From Pimelobacter simplex (GTDB taxonomy: Bacteria > Actinomycetota > Actinomycetes > Propionibacteriales > Nocardioidaceae), in assembly GCF_024662235.1 (NCBI RefSeq), contig NZ_CP096276.1, positions 3,596,001-3,660,000 of the forward strand: DNA of 64,000 nucleotides, written 5' to 3'. Under the pieces are notes generated by a model. That model saw only the letters and a program-made list of their open reading frames with translations, had not been told where the DNA came from and searched no databases. Positions within the stretch are counted from its first letter, which is position 1; every line of letters starts with the position of its first letter. Both the position numbers and the translations under genes were made by a program. This document shows positions 46,743 to 55,283 of this stretch, piece after piece.

Positions 46743-47758
46743 CAGAGGCGCACTGCGGTCTTGGTGCTGCGCCCGGCGGCCTTGAGGTCGCGGTGCAGCT
46801 CCTTGGGCAGGGAGAAGGCGAGCGTCTCCTCGGCCGTCTGGACGGCGCGGGCGTCGGGGTAGCCGCGCTCGGCGAGGTAGGCCAGGACCTCGGTGACGAG
46901 GTGGTCGGGGACCGAGGCCCCCGAGGTGACGCTGACGGTCGCGGCGTCGTCGAGCCAGGACTCGTCGAGCTCGGAGACGTCGTCGATGCGGTACGACGCC
47001 TTGGCGCCGGCCTCGAGGGCGACCTCCACCAGGCGCACCGAGTTGGAGGAGTTGGCCGAGCCGACCACGATCACCAGGTCGGCGGTGGCGCCGATCTCCT
47101 TGACCGCGACCTGGCGGTTCTGGGTGGCGTAGCAGATGTCGTCGCTGGGCGGGTCCTCGAGCTGCGGGAACTTCGCGCGCAGGCGGCGTACGGTCTCCAT
47201 GGTCTCGTCGACGCTCAGCGTGGTCTGCGAGAGCCAGGCCAGCTTGGCGTCGGCCGGGAACTCCAGCTTGTCGACGTCGTCGGGGTGCTCGACGAGGACG
47301 GTCTGGTCGGGAGCCTCGCCCGCGGTGCCCTCGACCTCCTCGTGACCGGCGTGACCGATCAGCAGGATGGTGTAGCCGTCGGCCGCGAAGCGGACCGCCT
47401 CGCGGTGCACCTTGGTCACCAGCGGGCACGTGGCGTCGATGGTCTTGAGGTCGCGCTCGGCGGCCTCGCTCACGACCGCCGGCGAGACGCCGTGGGCGGA
47501 GAAGACGACCGTGGCGCCCAGCGGCACCTCGTCGAGCTCCTCGACGAAGATCGCGCCGCGGGACTCGAGGTTGGCCACGACGTGCTTGTTGTGGACGATC
47601 TGCTTGCGCACGTAGACGGGCGAGCCGTAGAGGTCCAGCGCCTGCTCGACCGTCACGACCGCCCGGTCGACGCCGGCGCAGTAGCCGCGCGGGGCGGCGA
47701 GCAGGACCTCACGCTCGCCGTCGTCGAGCAGGCGCGGGCTACCGAGGTCGATCGTCAT
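46742..47758 (-). CDS. ispH: 4-hydroxy-3-methylbut-2-enyl diphosphate reductase
   Basis: 338 aa. This last enzyme of the non-mevalonate isoprenoid pathway makes IPP and DMAPP. Its [4Fe-4S] cysteines are in [11 protein letters not shown] (Cys27), [14 protein letters not shown] and [10 protein letters not shown]. The [16 protein letters not shown] and [16 protein letters not shown] segments are the substrate-binding motifs. TAGACT (47771-47766) lies 7 nt before the ATG, so the mRNA is probably leaderless; longer upstream frames are not supported. It is coupled to the TsaC-like gene. Confidence 0.95.
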   Translation of the reverse strand: MTIDLGSPRLLDDGEREVLLAAPRGYCAGVDRAVVTVEQALDLYGSPVYVRKQIVHNKHVVANLESRGAIFVEELDEVPLGATVVFSAHGVSPAVVSEAAERDLKTIDATCPLVTKVHREAVRFAADGYTILLIGHAGHEEVEGTAGEAPDQTVLVEHPDDVDKLEFPADAKLAWLSQTTLSVDETMETVRRLRAKFPQLEDPPSDDICYATQNRQVAVKEIGATADLVIVVGSANSSNSVRLVEVALEAGAKASYRIDDVSELDESWLDDAATVSVTSGASVPDHLVTEVLAYLAERGYPDARAVQTAEETLAFSLPKELHRDLKAAGRSTKTAVRL

Positions 47759-47834
47759 GGCACCCAGTCTACGGACCTGGCTCTCCCGGGCCGACTCCAC
47801 GACGTACCCGGCCCGGACCCGGCAGGATGCAGCC

Positions 47835-48470
47835 ATGACGCTTGCTCCCCCGTCGTCACGGATGTCGCGCGACCTGTCCACCGCGGCCGCGCTGCTGCTC
47901 CTCGCCGTGGCGGCCGCCGTCGACCTCGCGATCGTGGTGCTCAGCCTGCACCGGATGGAGTCCGGGCAGCCCCTGACCGAGGCGGCCGACGTCACGCTCG
48001 GTGTCGTCGCCGGCGCGGTCTATGCCGTGGTCGTCCTCGCCGTGGCCCGGACGCCGCAGCGCCAGGCCCTCGCCTGCGGGCTCGCCGTCGCGGCCCTCGT
48101 GCTCAACGTCCTGTTCTGGTACCTGCTGACTCACGGGCCGCTGCAGCCCACGTCGTACGACGAGGCCCGCTCGATCTTCCAGGTCCGCTGGATCATCGAC
48201 GGGCTGCTGCTCGTCGGCGCCTGGTCGGTGTCCCGGCGCTCCGGACACCGGTGGTGGCCCGGGCTGCTCGTGGTCCCGGTGCTCGTGCTGGCCCAGGCCC
48301 CGTTCGAAGACGACCTGGTCCGCTCCACGGCCAACCTCGGTACGGCGCTGCGCGCGGCGTCGCTCTGGGCGTGGGCGAGTGCCGTCCTGCCGATCGCGGG
48401 CGTCGCGTGCTGGCTGCTCGACGGGCGCAGCACCTCGAAAATGACACCGGCCCGCCACCCTCGCGGGTGA
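47835..48470 (+). CDS. Hypothetical polytopic membrane protein
   Basis: 211 aa from ATG 47835, giving an N-terminus directly before the first helix. About six hydrophobic segments are visible, for example [37 protein letters not shown] and [14 protein letters not shown]. No family is recognised. It diverges from ispH, with 76 bp between. The stop codon is inside a strong hairpin that also ends rplQ transcription. Confidence 0.72.
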   Translation: MTLAPPSSRMSRDLSTAAALLLLAVAAAVDLAIVVLSLHRMESGQPLTEAADVTLGVVAGAVYAVVVLAVARTPQRQALACGLAVAALVLNVLFWYLLTHGPLQPTSYDEARSIFQVRWIIDGLLLVGAWSVSRRSGHRWWPGLLVVPVLVLAQAPFEDDLVRSTANLGTALRAASLWAWASAVLPIAGVACWLLDGRSTSKMTPARHPRG

Positions 48471-48478
48471 CGGGCCGG
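48447..48478. terminator. Bidirectional terminator between the membrane-protein gene and rplQ
   Basis: CCGGCCCGCCACCC and GGGTGACGGGCCGG pair over 14 positions (one G:T) around a TCGC tetraloop. It contains the stop of the plus-strand gene and lies 17 bp beyond the rplQ stop, so it can serve both strands. Confidence 0.8.
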
Positions 48479-48495
48479 CGTACGCAGCAGGTGCG

Positions 48496-49059
48496 TCAGG
48501 CCTTCTCGGCGTCCTCGGTGGACTCCTCGGCGGGAGCCTCCTCCTCGGCAGCCTCGACCTCGGCCTCGGGGGCCTCGGCAGCCTCGGTCTCCTCGACCTC
48601 GGTCACCTCCTCGGTCTCCTCGACCTCGTCGGCCGGAGCCGGCGCGGGCGCCTCGGCCTTGGCGGCCTTGGGAGCGGAGGGGGTGAACGCACCGGTCACC
48701 AGCTCGATCACGGCCATGGGGGCGTTGTCGCCCTGGCGCGGACCGATCTTGGTGATCCGGGTGTAGCCGCCCGGGCGCTCGGCGAACGTCGGCGCGATGT
48801 CCGCGAAGAGGGTGTGCACGACACCCTTGTCGCGGATGACCTTGAGGACCTCGCGGCGCTGGTGCAGCGGGTTCTCGCCGGCGTGAGCCTTCTTCGCCTT
48901 GGTGATGAGCTTCTCCGCGTACGGACGCAGCGTGCGGGCCTTGGCCTCGGTCGTCGTGATCCGGCCGTGCTCGAAGAGCGCGGTGGCCAGATTCGACAGG
49001 ATGAGGCGCTGGTGCGCGGCGCTACCGCCGTGGCGGGGGCCCTTCTTGGGCTTCGGCAT
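48496..49059 (-). CDS. rplQ: 50S ribosomal protein L17 with acidic C-terminal extension
   Basis: 187 aa. The core ([50 protein letters not shown] to [23 protein letters not shown]) is standard L17 of about 120 residues. About 60 extra residues, mostly Glu, Ala and Pro ([21 protein letters not shown]), follow; such tails occur in actinobacterial L17 and are not needed for the fold. It is the last gene of the alpha operon, 94 bp after rpoA, and the gap carries a duplicated 22-bp hairpin sequence. Confidence 0.96.
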   Translation of the reverse strand: MPKPKKGPRHGGSAAHQRLILSNLATALFEHGRITTTEAKARTLRPYAEKLITKAKKAHAGENPLHQRREVLKVIRDKGVVHTLFADIAPTFAERPGGYTRITKIGPRQGDNAPMAVIELVTGAFTPSAPKAAKAEAPAPAPADEVEETEEVTEVEETEAAEAPEAEVEAAEEEAPAEESTEDAEKA

Positions 49060-49076
49060 GTCTCTCTCGTTTCTTC

Positions 49077-49128
49077 CCCGGCCGTGTCAGGTACCGGGGC
49101 AGTCGTCCCGGCCGTGTCAGGTACCGGG
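49077..49128. repeat. Exact 22-bp direct repeat (two potential hairpins) between rpoA and rplQ
   Basis: The 22-bp block at 49077-49098 recurs exactly at 49107-49128 (30-bp period). Each copy starts CCCGG and ends CCGGG and can fold with a 12-nt loop. The first copy is 18 nt upstream of the rplQ start. Confidence 0.7.
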
Positions 49129-49153
49129 TGGTTGATGTCCCCTCAGGGACGGA

Positions 49154-50176
49154 TCAGAACTGCTCGTCCTCGACGAAGGCGGTGTCGTCCTCGTCGTCGT
49201 CGGAGTAGTTGGCCAGGGCGGCCGACGGGTCGAAGCCCGGGGCGCTGTCCTTGAGGGACAGACCCATCTCGTGCAGCTTGGCCTTGACCTCGTCGATGGA
49301 CTTCGCACCGAAGTTGCGGATGTCCAGCAGGTCCTGCTCCGAGCGGCTGATGAGCTCACCCACGGTGTGGATGCCCTCGCGCTTGAGGCAGTTGTACGAC
49401 CGCACGGTCAGCTGCAGGTCCTCGACCGGGAGGGCGAGGTCGGCGGCGAGCTGCTCGTCGACGGGCGAGGGGCCGATGTCGATGCCCTCGGCCTCGACGT
49501 TGAGCTCACGGGCCAGGCCGAAGAGCTCGACCAGCGTCTTTCCAGCCGACGCGATCGCGTCGCGGGGCAGGATGGACGGCTTGGTCTCGACGTCGATGAC
49601 GAGCTTGTCGAAGTCGGTGCGCTGCTCGACTCGGGTGGCCTCGACCTTGTAGGTCACCTTGAGGACCGGGCTGTAGATCGAGTCGACCGGGATCCGGCCG
49701 ATCTCGTTGTCGGCGCCCTTGTTCTGGACGGCCGAGACGTAGCCGCGGCCCCGCTCGACGACGAGCTCGAGCTCGAGCTTGCCGTTGTCCGAGAGGGTGG
49801 CGATCTTCAGGTCGGGGTTGTGCACCTCGACACCGGCCGGCGGCGCGATGTCGGCACCGGTGACGTCACCGGCACCGGACTTGCGCAGGTACATGGTGAC
49901 CGGCTCGTCGTGCTCGGAGGAGACGACGAGGCCCTTGAGGTTGAGGATGATCTCCGTGACGTCTTCCTTGACGCCCTCGATGGTCGAGAACTCGTGGAGG
50001 ACGCCGTCGATCTTGATGCTCGTGACCGAGGCACCGGGGATCGAGGAGAGGAGGGTACGACGCAGCGAGTTGCCGAGCGTGTAGCCGAAGCCGGGCTCGA
50101 GGGGCTCGATGACGAAGCGCGACCGGAACTGGTCGACGGTCTCCTCCGACAGGGTGGGGCGCTGTGCGATGAGCAC
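49154..50176 (-). CDS. rpoA: DNA-directed RNA polymerase alpha subunit
   Basis: 340 aa. The N-terminal dimerisation domain ([43 protein letters not shown]) is complete, and the C-terminal domain ([44 protein letters not shown]) carries the DNA- and regulator-binding helix-hairpin-helix. The acidic tail is normal for actinobacteria. It follows rpsD after 137 bp, where a strong interrupted hairpin stands. Confidence 0.98.
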   Translation of the reverse strand: MLIAQRPTLSEETVDQFRSRFVIEPLEPGFGYTLGNSLRRTLLSSIPGASVTSIKIDGVLHEFSTIEGVKEDVTEIILNLKGLVVSSEHDEPVTMYLRKSGAGDVTGADIAPPAGVEVHNPDLKIATLSDNGKLELELVVERGRGYVSAVQNKGADNEIGRIPVDSIYSPVLKVTYKVEATRVEQRTDFDKLVIDVETKPSILPRDAIASAGKTLVELFGLARELNVEAEGIDIGPSPVDEQLAADLALPVEDLQLTVRSYNCLKREGIHTVGELISRSEQDLLDIRNFGAKSIDEVKAKLHEMGLSLKDSAPGFDPSAALANYSDDDEDDTAFVEDEQF

Positions 50177-50246
50177 TTGTTTCGTTCCTTTCCGGGCCGA
50201 CCGCTATATGAGGACCCAGACGTGGTGCGGAATTGGAGAAGAGGTA

Positions 50247-50284
50247 CGGCGAGAACACCGGTGCCCGCCCCGGTCTCCTCGCCG
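50247..50284 (-). promoter_or_regulatory. Interrupted hairpin between rpsD and rpoA
   Basis: CGGCGAG and CTCGCCG form a 7-bp outer stem, a symmetric 3x3 internal loop (AAC/CTC) follows, and ACCGG/CCGGT close an 8-nt loop. It lies 30 bp after the rpsD stop and 71 bp before rpoA. It could be a partial terminator, a processing site or an S4 target; none of these is shown. Confidence 0.55.
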
Positions 50285-50313
50285 CAGCGAGGGGGACCAG
50301 GACGGGCCGGTGA

Positions 50314-50922
50314 TCACTTCTTGGAGTAGTACTCCACGATGAGCTGCTCCTGGATGGGCAGGTCGATCTGCTCACGCACGGGAACCGAGTGCACGAGGAT
50401 CCGCATCCGGTTCGGGAGCGCCTCGAGCCAGGCCGGCACGATCCGCTCGCCATGGGTCTCGCGGGCGACGATGAACGGCGTCATCTCGAGCGACTTCTCG
50501 CGCACGTCGATGATGTCGTACTGGCTCACCTGGAACGAGGGGATGTCGACCTTGCGGCCGTTGACCAGGAAGTGACCGTGGGTCACGAGCTGGCGGGCGT
50601 GGCGGCGCGTGCGGGCGAAGCCCGCGCGGTAGACCACGTTGTCGAGACGGCACTCGAGCAGCTGGACCAGGTTGTCGCCGGTCTTGCCCTGGCGACGGGC
50701 GGCCTCCACGTAGTACTTGTGGAACTGCTTCTCGAGCACGCCGTAGGTGAAGCGGGCCTTCTGCTTCTCCTGCAGCTGGTTGCGGTACTCGCTCTCCTTG
50801 ACCCGCGCGCGGCCGTGCTGGCCGGGAGGGTAGGGGCGCTTCTCGAAGGCAGCGTCGCCGCCGACGAGGTCGACGCCGAGACGGCGCGACTTCTTGGTCA
50901 GGGGTCCGGTGTAACGGGCCAT
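50314..50922 (-). CDS. rpsD: 30S ribosomal protein S4
   Basis: 202 aa. Starts ARYTGPLTKKSRRLGVDLVGG, with YPPGQHGRARVKESEYRNQLQEKQKARF and the S4 RNA-binding domain (LDNVVYRAGFARTRRHARQLVTHGHFLVNGRKVDIPSFQV). It initiates 16S 5'-domain assembly. There are no zinc cysteines near the N-terminus, the zinc-free form common in this phylum. It is located 31 bp after rpsK. Confidence 0.98.
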   Translation of the reverse strand: MARYTGPLTKKSRRLGVDLVGGDAAFEKRPYPPGQHGRARVKESEYRNQLQEKQKARFTYGVLEKQFHKYYVEAARRQGKTGDNLVQLLECRLDNVVYRAGFARTRRHARQLVTHGHFLVNGRKVDIPSFQVSQYDIIDVREKSLEMTPFIVARETHGERIVPAWLEALPNRMRILVHSVPVREQIDLPIQEQLIVEYYSKK

Positions 50923-50953
50923 TGAAGTTCTCCTCTAAGTCCTGGTCAGACGC

Positions 50954-51355
50954 TCAGACGCGCCGGCGCTTCGGCGGGCGGCAGCCGTTGTGCGGGGCGG
51001 GGGTCACGTCCTGGATGGTGCCGACCTCGAGGCCGATCGCACCCAGCGAGCGGATCGCCGTCTCGCGGCCCGAACCCGGACCCTTGACGAAGACGTCGAT
51101 CTTCTTCATGCCGTGCTCCATCGCCCGGCGACCAGCGGCCTCAGCGGCCATCTGAGCGGCGTACGGGGTGGACTTGCGGGAGCCCTTGAAGCCGACGGTG
51201 CCGGCAGAGGCCCACGAGATCACCGCACCGGTCGGGTCGGTGATCGTGACGATCGTGTTGTTGAACGTGCTCTTGATGTGGGCCTCGCCCTGAGCAACGT
51301 TCTTCTTTTCCTTGCGGCGCACCTTCTTGGCGCCCGCGCGAGCCTTGGGAGGCAT
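50954..51355 (-). CDS. rpsK: 30S ribosomal protein S11
   Basis: 133 aa. The basic N-terminus is followed by [48 protein letters not shown] and the C-terminal [18 protein letters not shown], both S11 signatures. S11 forms the platform of the 30S subunit and contacts the mRNA exit region. It is 59 bp after rpsM in the alpha operon. Confidence 0.98.
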   Translation of the reverse strand: MPPKARAGAKKVRRKEKKNVAQGEAHIKSTFNNTIVTITDPTGAVISWASAGTVGFKGSRKSTPYAAQMAAEAAGRRAMEHGMKKIDVFVKGPGSGRETAIRSLGAIGLEVGTIQDVTPAPHNGCRPPKRRRV

Positions 51356-51414
51356 TCGCTATCTCCTCTAGATGAGCTGGTCGTGAAGGAAGTGAGATCG
51401 CACGAGGCGATCGA

Positions 51415-51789
51415 TCACTTGGCCTTCTTCTTGCCGGCAACCGTGCGCTTCGGGCCCTTGCGGGTACGAGCGTTGGTCTTGGTGCGCTGACCGCGGACCG
51501 GAAGGCCCATGCGGTGACGGCGACCCTGGTAGCTGCCGATCTCGATCTTGCGGCGGATGTCGGCCTGAACCTCGCGACGGAGGTCACCCTCGATCTTGAA
51601 GTTCGCCTCGATCTCGTCGCGGAGCTTGACCAGCTCCTCGTCACCCAGCTCGTGGACGCGGAGGTCGGGGCTGACGCCCGTGGCCTCCAGCAGCTGCTGG
51701 GCGCGGGTACGGCCGATGCCGTAGATGTAGGTGAGTGCGACCTCGATGCGCTTGTCGCGCGGCAGGTCGACTCCGACGAGGCGTGCCAT
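51415..51789 (-). CDS. rpsM: 30S ribosomal protein S13
   Basis: 124 aa. [41 protein letters not shown] and the C-terminal [24 protein letters not shown] are the S13 hallmarks. It contacts the tRNA P site and bridges to the 50S subunit. A 164-bp gap with two hairpins separates it from rpmJ, large for a ribosomal operon, so a separate promoter or a control element may lie there. Confidence 0.98.
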   Translation of the reverse strand: MARLVGVDLPRDKRIEVALTYIYGIGRTRAQQLLEATGVSPDLRVHELGDEELVKLRDEIEANFKIEGDLRREVQADIRRKIEIGSYQGRRHRMGLPVRGQRTKTNARTRKGPKRTVAGKKKAK

Positions 51790-51863
51790 GGTGGCTTCCC
51801 TTTCGAACAGTCACGGTGGTGTGGTCGTGATGCATCCGGGCTTGTCGTGCAGTAGGCGCCCAG

Positions 51864-51909
51864 CTCCGGCCATCCGCTCCGGAGGTGATTCGCCGTCGTA
51901 GTCGACGGC
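51864..51909 (-). promoter_or_regulatory. Two hairpins in the rpmJ-rpsM gap
   Basis: CTCCGG/CCGGAG (51864-51884) and GCCGTCG/CGACGGC with a 4-nt loop (51892-51909) lie between rpmJ and rpsM. In E. coli the rpsM leader binds S4 for autoregulation, but the architecture here cannot be matched to that pseudoknot by eye. Confidence 0.5.
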
Positions 51910-51953
51910 TAAGCGATCACGTAGTTGTCGTATTCAGTTGTGGCGAGAGGGAC

Positions 51954-52067
51954 TCAGCCCTGGCGCTGCTTGTGGCGCGGGTTCTCGCAGATCACCATGA
52001 CGCGGCCGTGGCGACGGATCACCTTGCACTTGTCACAGATCTTCTTCACGCTCGGGTTGACCTTCAT
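51954..52067 (-). CDS. rpmJ: 50S ribosomal protein L36
   Basis: 37 aa: [19 protein letters not shown] followed by [18 protein letters not shown]. The zinc ligands are Cys11, Cys14, Cys27 and His32. AAAGG lies 6 nt before the ATG. It is 42 bp after infA, with the hairpin at the infA stop in between. Because of its length it is easily missed. Confidence 0.97.
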   Translation of the reverse strand: MKVNPSVKKICDKCKVIRRHGRVMVICENPRHKQRQG

Positions 52068-52095
52068 GTCAGCCCTTTCTTGCTAGTGGCGGAGA

Positions 52096-52114
52096 AGTGA
52101 GCCGGCGGCTCACT
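52096..52114 (-). terminator. Hairpin across the infA stop codon
   Basis: AGTGAGCC and GGCTCACT are exact complements around GGC, and the infA stop lies in one arm. It can act as an attenuator or RNA-stability element between infA and rpmJ. Confidence 0.5.
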
Positions 52115-52331
52115 TGTAGCGGTAGACGATCCGCCCGCGGGAGAGGTCGTACGGCGAGAGCTCCACCACCACGCGGTCCTCGGGGAGGATCCGGATGTAG
52201 TGCTGACGCATCTTTCCGCTGATGTGAGCCAGGACCTTGTGGCCGTTGCTCAGCTCGACGCGGAACATGGCGTTGGGAAGGGCCTCCACGACGGAGCCCT
52301 CCATCTCGATGACGCCTTCTTTCTTCGCCAT
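52110..52331 (-). CDS. infA: Translation initiation factor IF-1
   Basis: 73 aa OB-fold protein: [71 protein letters not shown] (conserved throughout). It binds the 30S A site during initiation. It is the first gene of the ribosomal block; upstream is a 317-bp gap with a promoter-like hexamer and a structured leader. Confidence 0.98.
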   Translation of the reverse strand: MAKKEGVIEMEGSVVEALPNAMFRVELSNGHKVLAHISGKMRQHYIRILPEDRVVVELSPYDLSRGRIVYRYK

Positions 52332-52365
52332 GTCTCACAATCTGCGTAGGGGATGTTGTCTACCG

Positions 52366-52429
52366 GTGGTCCGGGAACCTCCCTGCTACCCGTGAGTAGC
52401 CGGGTGGACCTCGGGGGTCCGTGCACCAC
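52366..52429 (-). promoter_or_regulatory. Candidate structured 5' leader of infA
   Basis: In transcript sense, GTGGT...ACCAC (ends 52429 and 52366) close a region with three internal hairpins: GGACC/GGTCC, GCTAC/GTAGC and GGGA/TCCC. It lies 35-98 nt before infA. I do not recognise an Rfam family; a multi-branched RNA is plausible but short helices make this weak. Confidence 0.35.
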
Positions 52430-52458
52430 ACACAGAACCCACGTTGGACCGACACGCC

Positions 52459-52464
52459 AGTCTA
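52459..52464 (-). promoter_or_regulatory. Likely -10 hexamer of the infA operon
   Basis: TAGACT in transcript sense fits TANNNT, with a poor TTGGGG -35 about 19 nt upstream. It would give a leader of about 120 nt containing the folded region. The other half of the gap serves the divergent gene. Confidence 0.45.
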
Positions 52465-52529
52465 TCCACAGGGGTTGACAACGCCCCAATCGGCGACCAC
52501 CCACGCGGCGCGACGCGTCCCCTTTCCGA

Positions 52530-52560
52530 ACATTCGCTAGATATTTCCTAGGTATGCACT
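52530..52560 (+). promoter_or_regulatory. AT-rich promoter region of the collagen-like protein gene
   Basis: ATTCGCTAGATATTTCC and TAGGTATGCACT make the most AT-rich stretch of the surrounding 2 kb, about 90-120 nt before GTG 52649. TAGATATTT and TAGGTAT are both possible -10 elements. No other signal was seen between them and the start. Confidence 0.4.
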
Positions 52561-52648
52561 ACGGTCCTCCGGTGGCCCGGCGGGCGTTCGGCCCCGAGCC
52601 ACGTCGACGAACGACGCACCGAGACGTGCCGAGACGAGGGAGAACGCA

Positions 52649-54031
52649 GTGACGCTGACGCTGACCGCGAGGACGAGGACCAGGACGAGGACGGCGGGAC
52701 GGTGGCTGGCGGGGGTCGGGCTGACCCTGGCCGTGGGGGTGGGCGCGGGCGCCGCCGTACCGGCGCCGGCGAGCGCGCTGGACGACCAGGCGACCGTGAC
52801 GCTCGGGGGCGAGGTGAGCACACCGCGGACCTACCAGGTCGCCGACCTGCGCGCGCTCCCCCAGGCGAGCGTGACCGCGCTGGCCGGCGGCGACGTCCAC
52901 ACCTTCACGGGGCCCTCGCTCGAGGCGCTGGTCGGCGCGGCAGCGCCCGTCGTACCGGCGGGGCACAACCCGAACCTCCAGGTCAGCGTGACCGTGACCG
53001 GAGCAGCCGGGCGCACCGTGACCGTGGCGCTGGGCGAGCTCACCGCGACGTTCGGCAACCACCCGGCCGTGCTCGCGCTGACCAAGGACGGCGCCGACCT
53101 GGCCTCGCCGCTGCCGACGCTGGTCGTCGGCGACGACGCGGACGAGTCGCGCGTCCTCGGCAAGGTCAGCGGCGTCAGCGTCGCGGTGCACACGCCGGCC
53201 CCGACCGCCGGCCAGCCGGCCGGGTCGGTGACCGTCTCGGGCGCAGGCACCACGACAACGCTGAGCGGCGCGGACCTGGCGGCGCTGCCCAGCCGGACCC
53301 GGACCGTCACGTACAACCAGGGCAGCACGCCCCAGACCCGGGTCGAGACCGGACCGCTGCTCGACACCGTGCTGCGCCGGGCCGGCTACGTGCCCGACCA
53401 GGTCGCCTGGGTCGCGGGCGTCGCCGCGGGTGACGGGTACGTCGCCGTGGTCACGCCGGGTGAGCGGACGGCCGGCAAGTTCCTCCAGGTCGCGCTGAGC
53501 GAGACCAACGCCGGCCAGCCGACGACGTCGACCCCGCGCCTGGTGGTCGCGGGCGACGTCCGGGGCGGGCGGTACGTCTCGGGGCTCTCGGACCTCGTGG
53601 TCGGCTGCAAGCCGGACACCGACTGCGGCTACACCCCGGCCGGGCCGCAGGGTCCGGCTGGTCCGACCGGGCCGACCGGTCCCCAGGGACCGGCGGGGCC
53701 GCAGGGTGCGGCGGGTCCGCGGGGCGCGGCCGGTCCGGCCGGCAAGGACGCCAAGGTGACCTGCACCGTGACCAAGAGCAAGGGCAAGGGCAAGGCCAAG
53801 CGCCCGGCCAAGGTGAAGTGCACCGTGACCCTGGTCAAGGGCAAGCCCGCCCGGGTCGCGGCCACGCTGCGCCACGACGGCCGCGTGCTGGCGTCGTCCG
53901 CGCGGACGGTGCGCCGGGGCAGGACGGTCGTGCTGAGCAGCCGGGTGGTCGCGGACCGCTACCGCCTCACCGGTACGACGACCCGCGCCGGCCGCACCAC
54001 GCGCTGGTCGGTGAGCCTGCGCCTGCGCTGA
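52649..54031 (+). CDS. Secreted protein with two molybdopterin-oxidoreductase-like domains and a collagen-like Gly-X-Y tract
   Basis: 460 aa from GTG 52649. A Tat/Sec-like signal ([29 protein letters not shown]) ends near ASA. Two domains of the sulfite-oxidase-like fold follow: [23 protein letters not shown]...[11 protein letters not shown] and a second [14 protein letters not shown]...[16 protein letters not shown]. The cofactor cysteine is absent, so they probably do not bind molybdopterin. Then come 12 Gly-X-Y triplets ([20 protein letters not shown]...) and a C-terminal Ig-like domain with [11 protein letters not shown] triple-helical surface protein is likely. It converges with the monooxygenase gene. 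Confidence 0.8.
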   Translation: MTLTLTARTRTRTRTAGRWLAGVGLTLAVGVGAGAAVPAPASALDDQATVTLGGEVSTPRTYQVADLRALPQASVTALAGGDVHTFTGPSLEALVGAAAPVVPAGHNPNLQVSVTVTGAAGRTVTVALGELTATFGNHPAVLALTKDGADLASPLPTLVVGDDADESRVLGKVSGVSVAVHTPAPTAGQPAGSVTVSGAGTTTTLSGADLAALPSRTRTVTYNQGSTPQTRVETGPLLDTVLRRAGYVPDQVAWVAGVAAGDGYVAVVTPGERTAGKFLQVALSETNAGQPTTSTPRLVVAGDVRGGRYVSGLSDLVVGCKPDTDCGYTPAGPQGPAGPTGPTGPQGPAGPQGAAGPRGAAGPAGKDAKVTCTVTKSKGKGKAKRPAKVKCTVTLVKGKPARVAATLRHDGRVLASSARTVRRGRTVVLSSRVVADRYRLTGTTTRAGRTTRWSVSLRLR

Positions 54032-54063
54032 GCCTGCGCCCGCGCCTCAGGGCGCGAGCAGGC
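54032..54063. terminator. Bidirectional hairpin between convergent genes
   Basis: GCCTGC and GCAGGC form an outer stem with GCCC/GGGC inside and a 4-nt bulge. The monooxygenase stop codon lies within it, and it begins directly after the collagen-like protein stop. Confidence 0.5.
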
Positions 54064-55093
54064 GCAAGGTCTCCTCGCGCGCCGGCGCCTTCCGGGGCTC
54101 GGTGCCCCGGAAGGCGCCGGCGACCGGGTTGACCATCACCTCGTCCACCCCGTACGACGACGCGAGCCGCTCGATCTCAGCGCGCGCCGTGGCGGCGTCC
54201 CCGATCACCCAGCGCGAGCGCATGGCCGCGAGGACGTCCTCGTGGGCCTCGGGCAGACCGGCGTCGACGATGGTCTCGGCGTCCTCGACGGTGCGCTGGG
54301 CGACGAGCGGCTGGCCGGTGCGCAGCGCGAGCATCTGGAGCAGCTGGGGCAGCGCGAGCCGCTGCGCCTCGTCGTCCGTCGCGGCGACGGAGGCGTTGAC
54401 GGTGAGGAAGGTGCGCGGCGCGGTGAGCTCGGGCGAGGGCTGGAAGGTCGAGCGGTAGAGCTCGAGCGCCTCGGCGGTGCCGGAGCCGGAGAAGTGGTGC
54501 GCGAAGACGTAGGGCATGCCCTTGGCCGCGGCGAGCCGCGCGGAGTAGTCCGAGGAGCCGAGCAGCCAGATCTGGGGCACCGAGCCGGCGACCGGGGTGG
54601 CCTTGAGGACGTGCCGCCCGCCGCGCAGGGCGAGACCGACACCGTCGGGCTCCATCATGGCGAGCACGTTGTCGACGTACTCGGGGAAGTGGTTGACCGC
54701 CTCGTCGCTGACCCCGCCCGCCCCGTGGCGCAGCGCCCAGCTGGTGACCGGGTCGCTGCCCGGGGCACGGCCGATGCCGAGGTCGATCCGGCCCGGGAAG
54801 GCGGCCTCGAGCAGCGCGAACTGCTCGGCCACGACCAGCGGCGCGTGGTTGGGGAGCATCACTCCCCCGGACCCCACCCGGATGCTGTCGGTCGCCGACG
54901 CGACGAGGCCGATCAGGACCGGTGGGTTGGTGGCGGCGACGGCCGGCATGTTGTGGTGCTCGGCCAGCCAGAAGCGGCGGTAACCGAGGTCGTCCGCGGT
55001 GCGGGCCAGGTCGAGCGTCGCGGCGACGGCGTCGCCGGTGGTCTGGTCGCTGCGGACGGGGACGAGGTCGAGGACGGAGAGCGCGGGGGACAT
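54047..55093 (-). CDS. LLM-class (luciferase-like) flavin-dependent oxidoreductase
   Basis: 348 aa. The bacterial-luciferase-like TIM barrel is recognised by RRFWLAEHHNMPAVAATNPPVLIG, RVGSGGVMLPNHAPLVVAEQFALLEAAFPGRIDLGIGRAPGSDP and WLLGSSDYSARLAAAKGMPYVFAHHF, the group-1 MsnO8/YhbW-like subfamily. The enzyme uses FMN or F420; the substrate is not known. GGA 9 nt before ATG 55093 supports the start. Upstream lies the 145-bp palindromic repeat array. Confidence 0.88.
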   Translation of the reverse strand: MSPALSVLDLVPVRSDQTTGDAVAATLDLARTADDLGYRRFWLAEHHNMPAVAATNPPVLIGLVASATDSIRVGSGGVMLPNHAPLVVAEQFALLEAAFPGRIDLGIGRAPGSDPVTSWALRHGAGGVSDEAVNHFPEYVDNVLAMMEPDGVGLALRGGRHVLKATPVAGSVPQIWLLGSSDYSARLAAAKGMPYVFAHHFSGSGTAEALELYRSTFQPSPELTAPRTFLTVNASVAATDDEAQRLALPQLLQMLALRTGQPLVAQRTVEDAETIVDAGLPEAHEDVLAAMRSRWVIGDAATARAEIERLASSYGVDEVMVNPVAGAFRGTEPRKAPAREETLRLLAP

Positions 55094-55131
55094 CGTCAGT
55101 TCCAAGGCTCCCGGGGCCCCAGGCATTCCCG

Positions 55132-55276
55132 CGAAGGGGCACGTTCCGGCGGCCGAAGGAGCACGACCCGGCGGGCCAAGGAGCACGAACCGGCGGCCGA
55201 GGGCGTACGCCGCGCCGCAACGTGCGCCCTCGAGCGCCGGAACGTGCCACTTCGGCCGCCGGAACGCGGCCCTTCG
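55132..55276. repeat. Palindromic array of three direct and three inverted 22-bp units
   Basis: Units at 55132-55153, 55154-55175 and 55176-55197 begin CGAAGG(G/A)GCACG (CCAAGG in the third) and continue with a CCGGCGGC end. Three more in opposite orientation occupy 55211-55232, 55233-55254 and 55255-55276. The 13-bp centre contains GCGTACGC. The whole fills the gap between the monooxygenase start and the ABC transporter stop and can fold into one long imperfect hairpin. Confidence 0.8.
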
Positions 55277-55283
55277 TCGGGGG

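Noticed and set aside
50314-50922. Loss of zinc cysteines in S4 as an anomaly
   Set aside because: The cysteine-free form is normal for S4 in many actinobacteria.
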